Shown: one piece after another, positions 59,392 to 64,000 of the stretch | How the letters are laid out: every line of letters starts with the position of its first letter | Numbering within the stretch: the first letter of the stretch is position 1 | From: Sphingomonas sp. Leaf339 | GTDB lineage: Bacteria > Pseudomonadota > Alphaproteobacteria > Sphingomonadales > Sphingomonadaceae | NCBI RefSeq assembly: GCF_001426195.1 | Contig: NZ_LMRS01000061.1 | Coordinates: forward strand, 19,881 to 83,880 | DNA: 64,000 bases | Direction of reading: 5' to 3' | Made by a program: the position numbers and the translations under genes | Notes under the pieces: model-generated | Database searches by the model: none | Seen by the model: only the letters and a program-made list of their open reading frames with translations | Told to the model about the DNA's origin: nothing

Positions 59392-62300
59392 ATGATCTTG
59401 CGGAATTCGACGTCGTGGCTGGCCATCGCCGGAGCGATCACCGTGCTGGCAACGCCGGCCGTGGCGCAGCAGGCTGTACCCGTGGATCAACAGGCGACTG
59501 GGGCGGACAGCGTTGCGGGCGACACGGCCGATATCGCCGCGACGGCTTCCGCACAGCGTCGCGGCGCAATCACCGGTGAGCAGGCCGATGACGGCAACGA
59601 CGGCATGATCGTGGTCACGGGTACGCGCATCAATCGCCCGAACGTGACCGCCGCGGCACCGATCACGTCGGTCACGATTCAGGATATCCGCGCGCAGGCG
59701 CCACTGAACGTCGAGGAGGTTCTGAACCGCCTGCCGCAGGTCGCGCCGGACAGTCAGCAGAATTATCAGGATTCCGACGGTCGCCAGCGGATCAAGCTGC
59801 GCAGCCTGGGCTTCGAGCGGACATTGGTGCTGGTCGATGGCAAGCGTCTCGGCACGCAGAACGGCCAGGACACCAACATGATTCCGGTGACGCTGCTGGA
59901 GCGCATCGATATTCTGACCGGTGGCGCGTCGTCGGTCTATGGATCGGACGCGGTCGCCGGCGTCGTCAATTTCGTGATGAAGCAGAATTTCACCGGTGTC
60001 CGGCTCGACGCGAACTACAATTTCTACAACCACGTGAACAAGTCGACGCTGGTCACGCCGGTGTCACGGGCGTCGGGCTTCACGCCACGACTGGGGTCAG
60101 TGAACGATGGCGGTCGCGCTGATGTGTCGCTGACCGCCGGTACGTCGCTGTTCGACGGTGCGGTCAACGTTTCGGGGTTCGTGAATTACAAGCACACCGA
60201 TCTCGTACCCTACGCGTCGCGCTCGTCGTCGTCCTGCCAATTGTTGCAGACCGTCAAGGACGGGCCGCTGTCGTGTTCATTGTCGACCTATTCAACGAGC
60301 GGGTACATCGCTCCGCAATCCGGCGCGAACAACGGCACCGCCTTTGTCAACGATCCTGCCGGCACGCGTAGCTTCGTGCCCTATGGCAACGGCATCGGGG
60401 CGGGCAAGGCGGCCAACCCGTTCGATGGCTATTCCTTCCAGCGGCAGGGCGAACGCGTCAACGCTGGTGGTTTCGTGACGATCAAGCTGGCGCCGGAAGC
60501 GGAAATCTATGGTTCGGCGCTGTGGTTTCGCGACAAGTCCACCAACCGATTTCCGATGCGCGCTTTTAGTTTCACCGCCTATGGATCGACGCCGTATCAG
60601 GTGAACTGCAACAACCCGTTCCTGTCGGCGTCGCAGCGGACCACGCTGTGCGGTGCCGCTGCGGGGACGTCGGCGCTGGTGCCGCTGGAGGTGCGTTACC
60701 GGTTCAACGCGCCATTCATGATCGACACCTATACCAACTCGGCGATCCGCGCGACGGGCGGCATCCGTGGCAAGGTAGGTGATGCCTGGACGTACGACGT
60801 CGGCGGCGTCTTTGCCCGCAATCAACAGATTTTCGATTCATCGCGTCTGCCCGATTTCGATCGGGTCAATCGTTCGCTGAACGTTGTCAGCGTGAACGGC
60901 ACGCCGACCTGTTCCTCGGCTACCAACGGCACCGATGCGTCCTGTGTCCCGTTCGATGCCTTTTCGGCAGGCAACAACAATCAGACGCTCATCGATTATA
61001 TCTATGGCGGACTTGATCCCGCGCGGCAGAAAACCGTCGGGCTTCTGTACAACGTGATCGCGGGCATGACCGGCGACTTGGGCAAATATGGCGTCACGTC
61101 GCCGCTTGCCAATGATGGCGTCGCATTCGCGCTGGGTACCGAGTTTCGCAAGGACCGCCAGTTCTCGACCTCGACCGCCGGTTTCCGCGAAGATTATGGC
61201 GGCACCGATTCCGATCGCAGCCAGCACGTCTGGGAATCGAACATCGAAGTGCAGGTGCCGCTGGTTCAGGAGCGCCCGTTCGCGCACCTGTTGCAGGCAA
61301 ACGGCGGTTATCGCCTGTCGAAATACAGCAGCAATCCGGACAAGTTCACGACGTGGAAACTGGAGGGTCTGTACGCGCCGGTCCGTGACCTGACATTCCG
61401 GGCGTCGTTCAACAAGGCGCAGCGTGCGCCGACCGTGGTCGAGGCATTTCAGGCATCGAACATCAGTTTCGGCCGGCAGGGCGGATCGCAGAACGATTTC
61501 TGCGCCCCTGTCACACGGCAGATCCAGAACCCGAACAACCCGAACGGCACCATTACCACGACCGCGCCGCTCGCCTCGCGCGAGATTTGCCGCGCCACCG
61601 GCCTGTCGGACGCTTTGTATGGCAGCACGACGCTGCTCTGCCCCAACGACCAGTGCACCGTGCGTTCGGGTGGATTTACCGCCGATCCGGAGACCGCCTA
61701 CACCCAGACTTATGGCTTGGTGGTAAAGCCCAGCTTTGTCCGCGGGCTGGTGTTCTCGGTCGACCGTTACCGGATCAAGATCAACAACTCGCTCGGCTAT
61801 AACGACGACAGCTATTACACCGATGGCTGCCTGCGCTCGAACGGGGACCCCTTCTTCTGTTCGGGTATCGTTCGGGCGGCCAACGGCACGCTCTATGCCG
61901 CAGCGGGCGGTAACCCGACCAGCGGCTTCATTCGCGCCGGCACGACCAACTATTACTTCTCGATCGCGCGCGGTTGGGATTTCCAGACCAGCTATGCACT
62001 GGGTCTGGGATCGGCCGGTCGGGTCGATCTCGACTTCAACGGATCGCTGACCACCTTTGCTGGTGGTCAGGACTCGCCGCTGCAGCCAAAGCGCAACTGC
62101 GCCGGTTATTTCGGTAACGGTTGCGGCCAGTTGCTGCCAAAATGGGCGCACGGTCTGCGTACGACCTACACAACGCCCGACAGCGTCTTCAACGCGTCGT
62201 TCAACTGGCGCTATGTCAGCTCGCTGACCAACGCCAATAACTCGGGCGACGAGGCGATCGGCGGCACGCCGGAGCGGGCGCAGACCACGTTCACGCGGAT

Positions 62301-62508
62301 CGCGCCGGTCAGCTACTTCGATCTGGCGCTGACCTTCAACATCGCCCGACAGTTCGCCTTCCGGATCATCGCAAACAACCTGCTCGACAAGCAGCCACCG
62401 ATCCTGGCGAATTCGTACAATATCAGTCTGGCGCGCAACAATACGATCCCGGCACGGTATGATTCACTGGGTCGGCAGATCGCGATCGGAACTACGATCT
62501 CGTTCTGA
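59392..62508 (+). CDS. TonB-dependent receptor
   Basis: 1,038 residues. Signal peptide to about residue 26 (VLATPAVAQQ); an N-terminal stretch with DGMIVVTGTRI as the probable TonB box region; plug domain about 80-200 (APLNVEEVLNRLPQV, SSVYGSDAVAGVVNFVMKQ); then the 22-strand barrel ending IGTTISF. Many paired cysteines fall in outer loops. This large type is abundant in sphingomonads and imports glycans, oligopeptides or phenolics. The divergent glycosylasparaginase suggests a glycoprotein-derived substrate; this is inference. Confidence 0.93.
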   Translation: MILRNSTSWLAIAGAITVLATPAVAQQAVPVDQQATGADSVAGDTADIAATASAQRRGAITGEQADDGNDGMIVVTGTRINRPNVTAAAPITSVTIQDIRAQAPLNVEEVLNRLPQVAPDSQQNYQDSDGRQRIKLRSLGFERTLVLVDGKRLGTQNGQDTNMIPVTLLERIDILTGGASSVYGSDAVAGVVNFVMKQNFTGVRLDANYNFYNHVNKSTLVTPVSRASGFTPRLGSVNDGGRADVSLTAGTSLFDGAVNVSGFVNYKHTDLVPYASRSSSSCQLLQTVKDGPLSCSLSTYSTSGYIAPQSGANNGTAFVNDPAGTRSFVPYGNGIGAGKAANPFDGYSFQRQGERVNAGGFVTIKLAPEAEIYGSALWFRDKSTNRFPMRAFSFTAYGSTPYQVNCNNPFLSASQRTTLCGAAAGTSALVPLEVRYRFNAPFMIDTYTNSAIRATGGIRGKVGDAWTYDVGGVFARNQQIFDSSRLPDFDRVNRSLNVVSVNGTPTCSSATNGTDASCVPFDAFSAGNNNQTLIDYIYGGLDPARQKTVGLLYNVIAGMTGDLGKYGVTSPLANDGVAFALGTEFRKDRQFSTSTAGFREDYGGTDSDRSQHVWESNIEVQVPLVQERPFAHLLQANGGYRLSKYSSNPDKFTTWKLEGLYAPVRDLTFRASFNKAQRAPTVVEAFQASNISFGRQGGSQNDFCAPVTRQIQNPNNPNGTITTTAPLASREICRATGLSDALYGSTTLLCPNDQCTVRSGGFTADPETAYTQTYGLVVKPSFVRGLVFSVDRYRIKINNSLGYNDDSYYTDGCLRSNGDPFFCSGIVRAANGTLYAAAGGNPTSGFIRAGTTNYYFSIARGWDFQTSYALGLGSAGRVDLDFNGSLTTFAGGQDSPLQPKRNCAGYFGNGCGQLLPKWAHGLRTTYTTPDSVFNASFNWRYVSSLTNANNSGDEAIGGTPERAQTTFTRIAPVSYFDLALTFNIARQFAFRIIANNLLDKQPPILANSYNISLARNNTIPARYDSLGRQIAIGTTISF

Positions 62509-62519
62509 CCACGGGTGGC

Positions 62520-62553
62520 GGATCGGCGAGATGTTTCGACATCTGGCCGATCC
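62520..62553. terminator. Bidirectional hairpin between convergent genes
   Basis: Arms GGATCGGC and AGATGT pair with ACATCT and GCCGATCC around a TTCG tetraloop with one mismatch. It lies between the TonB receptor and reductase stops and could end transcription from both sides. Confidence 0.7.
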
Positions 62554-62561
62554 AGGTCACG

Positions 62562-63923
62562 TCAATTCTCGATACCGGCCAGATCGCGGGCCGCCGATTG
62601 CAGCATCTCTTCGACGGTCGGGTGATACCAGGGTTGATCGGCGAAGGTCGCAACGTCCATACCGCGGTCGATACCCAGTGCGACGAGATGGCCAAGGTGT
62701 TCGCCGCCCGTCGCGACGATGGTCGCGCCAATCAGTGCGCCGTCGGCATCGCCGTAGAGGCGCACCAGCCCTTCGCTCTCGCCGTCGGCTCTGGCGCGGC
62801 CGTTATCGGCGACGGTGGCGCAGCCAATACGGGCGTCTGCGGGCAACTTGTCGAAGGGGGTGCCGACCTCGACCAGATTGGGTTCGGTAAAGGCGATGGT
62901 GAGACGGGGGATCGGGCGGCTACCCGCGCGCCCGGCCGCTACCGTACCCGCGATCCTGCCGCCGCGGGCTGCCTCGTGCAGGACAGACCGCCACGCATTC
63001 GCATCGCCGGCAATGAAAATGTCGCTGTCGACACTGCGCCGCGTCGTCTCGTCGAACGTCGGTGTACCGTGATCATCGAGTTCGATCCCCGCGTTGGCGA
63101 GATCGAGTGAATCGAGGGCAGGGGGCCGCCCGGTCGCGGCAAGCACCAGATCGACTGTCACGGAGCCTTCGCTGGCGCCGCTCCAACGGATCAGGCCCCG
63201 GCCATCGGGCATGGGTTCGGCCGTGACGGTGACGCCGAGCCGCAAGGCGATCTCGTTCCCGAGGGCGGCTTGGGCTACTGGCTCCGCCACCGGATCGGTT
63301 AGGCCGCCTATCGTCTTACCCTCATCGAGCAAGGTAACGGCGACACCCAGGCGCGCAAAGGCCTGCGCCAGTTCCAGCCCTACCGGGCCGGCGCCGACCA
63401 CCGCCATCGCGGTGGGCAGCGTGTCGATTTCAAAGATAGTTTCGTGGGTGTGGACGATGGCGGCGACGGGTTTGAGGCTGTCCGGTACGATCGGATAACC
63501 GCCCGTAGCGATGATGATGGCGCCTGCCTCGACCGCAACATCGCCGACCATCAGCGAATGCGGCGCTGTAAAGCGGGCCGAGCCGTGCAGCCGATGCTTC
63601 GCCGGGATCGCGTGATACTCGTCGAGGATGGAGGCCACGAACCGGTCTCGCTCGCGTCGCATCCGCGCGAGGACGGCGGGGCCATCGATCTCAAGCCCGT
63701 CGATCCGGACGCCGAATCGATTGGCCTGTCGGGCCTCATGGGCGGTACGTCCGGCAGCGATCAGCAGTTTGGAAGGCATGCAGCCGACACGCGTGCAGGT
63801 GGAACCGCCTTCGCCCCGTTCGATCAGCAGGACGTCGGCGCCGTGTGCGATTGCTGCTTTGTACGCTTTGAGCCCTGCGGTCCCTGCGCCGATGATGGCG
63901 ATGTCGCACTGTCGCGCAACCAT
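62562..63923 (-). CDS. Dihydrolipoamide-dehydrogenase-like FAD oxidoreductase
   Basis: 453 residues with AIIGAGTAGLKAYKAA for FAD, the redox pair Cys43/Cys48 in STCTRVGCMPSK, the NAD(P) site VVGAGPVGLELAQAFA, a GDANAWRSVLHEAA segment and the dimer-domain His in YHPTVEEML. The first catalytic segment differs from standard Lpd (GGTCxNxGC is changed to GSTCTRVGC), so this belongs to a side branch of uncertain substrate. No 2-oxoacid dehydrogenase genes lie nearby. Confidence 0.88.
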   Translation of the reverse strand: MVARQCDIAIIGAGTAGLKAYKAAIAHGADVLLIERGEGGSTCTRVGCMPSKLLIAAGRTAHEARQANRFGVRIDGLEIDGPAVLARMRRERDRFVASILDEYHAIPAKHRLHGSARFTAPHSLMVGDVAVEAGAIIIATGGYPIVPDSLKPVAAIVHTHETIFEIDTLPTAMAVVGAGPVGLELAQAFARLGVAVTLLDEGKTIGGLTDPVAEPVAQAALGNEIALRLGVTVTAEPMPDGRGLIRWSGASEGSVTVDLVLAATGRPPALDSLDLANAGIELDDHGTPTFDETTRRSVDSDIFIAGDANAWRSVLHEAARGGRIAGTVAAGRAGSRPIPRLTIAFTEPNLVEVGTPFDKLPADARIGCATVADNGRARADGESEGLVRLYGDADGALIGATIVATGGEHLGHLVALGIDRGMDVATFADQPWYHPTVEEMLQSAARDLAGIEN

Positions 63924-64000
63924 ATGATTCTCCTGGTTTCGCGACGGGGTGTTCGCGAAGCCTGTAAGAGCCGGGAGCTGTTATGGGTTCCCGATGGTGT
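63924..64000. other. Upstream region of the last gene
   Basis: 77 bp to the window edge. It should include the reductase promoter; no gene or clear site was seen. Confidence 0.3.

Noticed and set aside
60838..62151. 437-codon minus-strand frame inside the TonB receptor gene
   Set aside because: The receptor on the plus strand is certain, and the antisense frame has no start signal or domain.

Overview
The window looks like chromosome from a sphingomonad (Sphingomonadales, Alphaproteobacteria), probably Sphingomonas or a close relative. This rests on high GC codon use, a PEPxxW-type C-terminal sorting signal, a very large TonB-dependent receptor, an NrsF/ECF sigma pair, EgtB/EgtD, and many short-chain dehydrogenases (SDRs) and alpha/beta hydrolases. 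No rRNA, tRNA or CRISPR array was recognised. All identifications come from reading the sequence; no search was run.

Layout. 1-7.1 kb: end of an Old Yellow Enzyme gene, then a minus-strand block of an esterase, two catalase-related heme proteins, an epoxide-hydrolase-like protein fused to a royal-jelly/yellow-family domain, and an SDR, divergent from a Crp/Fnr regulator. 7.9-11.3 kb: SRPBCC, zinc alcohol dehydrogenase and SDR operon, then a DUF4142 protein. 11.5-14 kb: IS6 remnant and an envelope cluster (CAP protein, L,D-transpeptidase, PEP-CTERM protein). 14-27.9 kb: small orphan genes, lipoproteins, VOC proteins, hydrolases, oxidoreductases and two LysR regulators. 27.9-34.3 kb: a co-directional stress cluster headed by an ECF sigma factor and its NrsF-type anti-sigma factor, followed by a membrane protein, Ohr, a flavin disulfide reductase, an Asp/Glu racemase and an esterase. 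34.4-37.2 kb: SDR, EthD and TetR genes with a perfect operator palindrome facing a divergent SDR.

37.4-45.4 kb is a scarred accessory island. It holds an integrase tail joined to a 5'-truncated NADH dehydrogenase, a small multidrug resistance gene split by a complete IS66 element (3,060 bp, 8-bp target duplication), AT-rich orphan genes, a structured non-coding stretch, an IS5-family element with a -1 frameshift, and a truncated NfrB-like glycosyltransferase.

45.4-64 kb returns to core-like content: a TauE exporter with a TIGR02186-like protein, a HerA-like ATPase, ergothioneine genes egtB/egtD, cobalamin adenosyltransferase, GluQ, an HNH protein, an EF-hand lipoprotein, a FixJ-type two-component system, a glycosylasparaginase, a TonB receptor and a dihydrolipoamide-dehydrogenase-like enzyme.

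The most unexpected signals are a dispersed intergenic repeat built of two related boxes locked at 35-nt spacing (six good copies and one weak), the catalase-related/epoxide hydrolase gene block with its internal signal peptide, and a structured leader that appears to hide the ribosome binding site of an AT-rich orphan gene.
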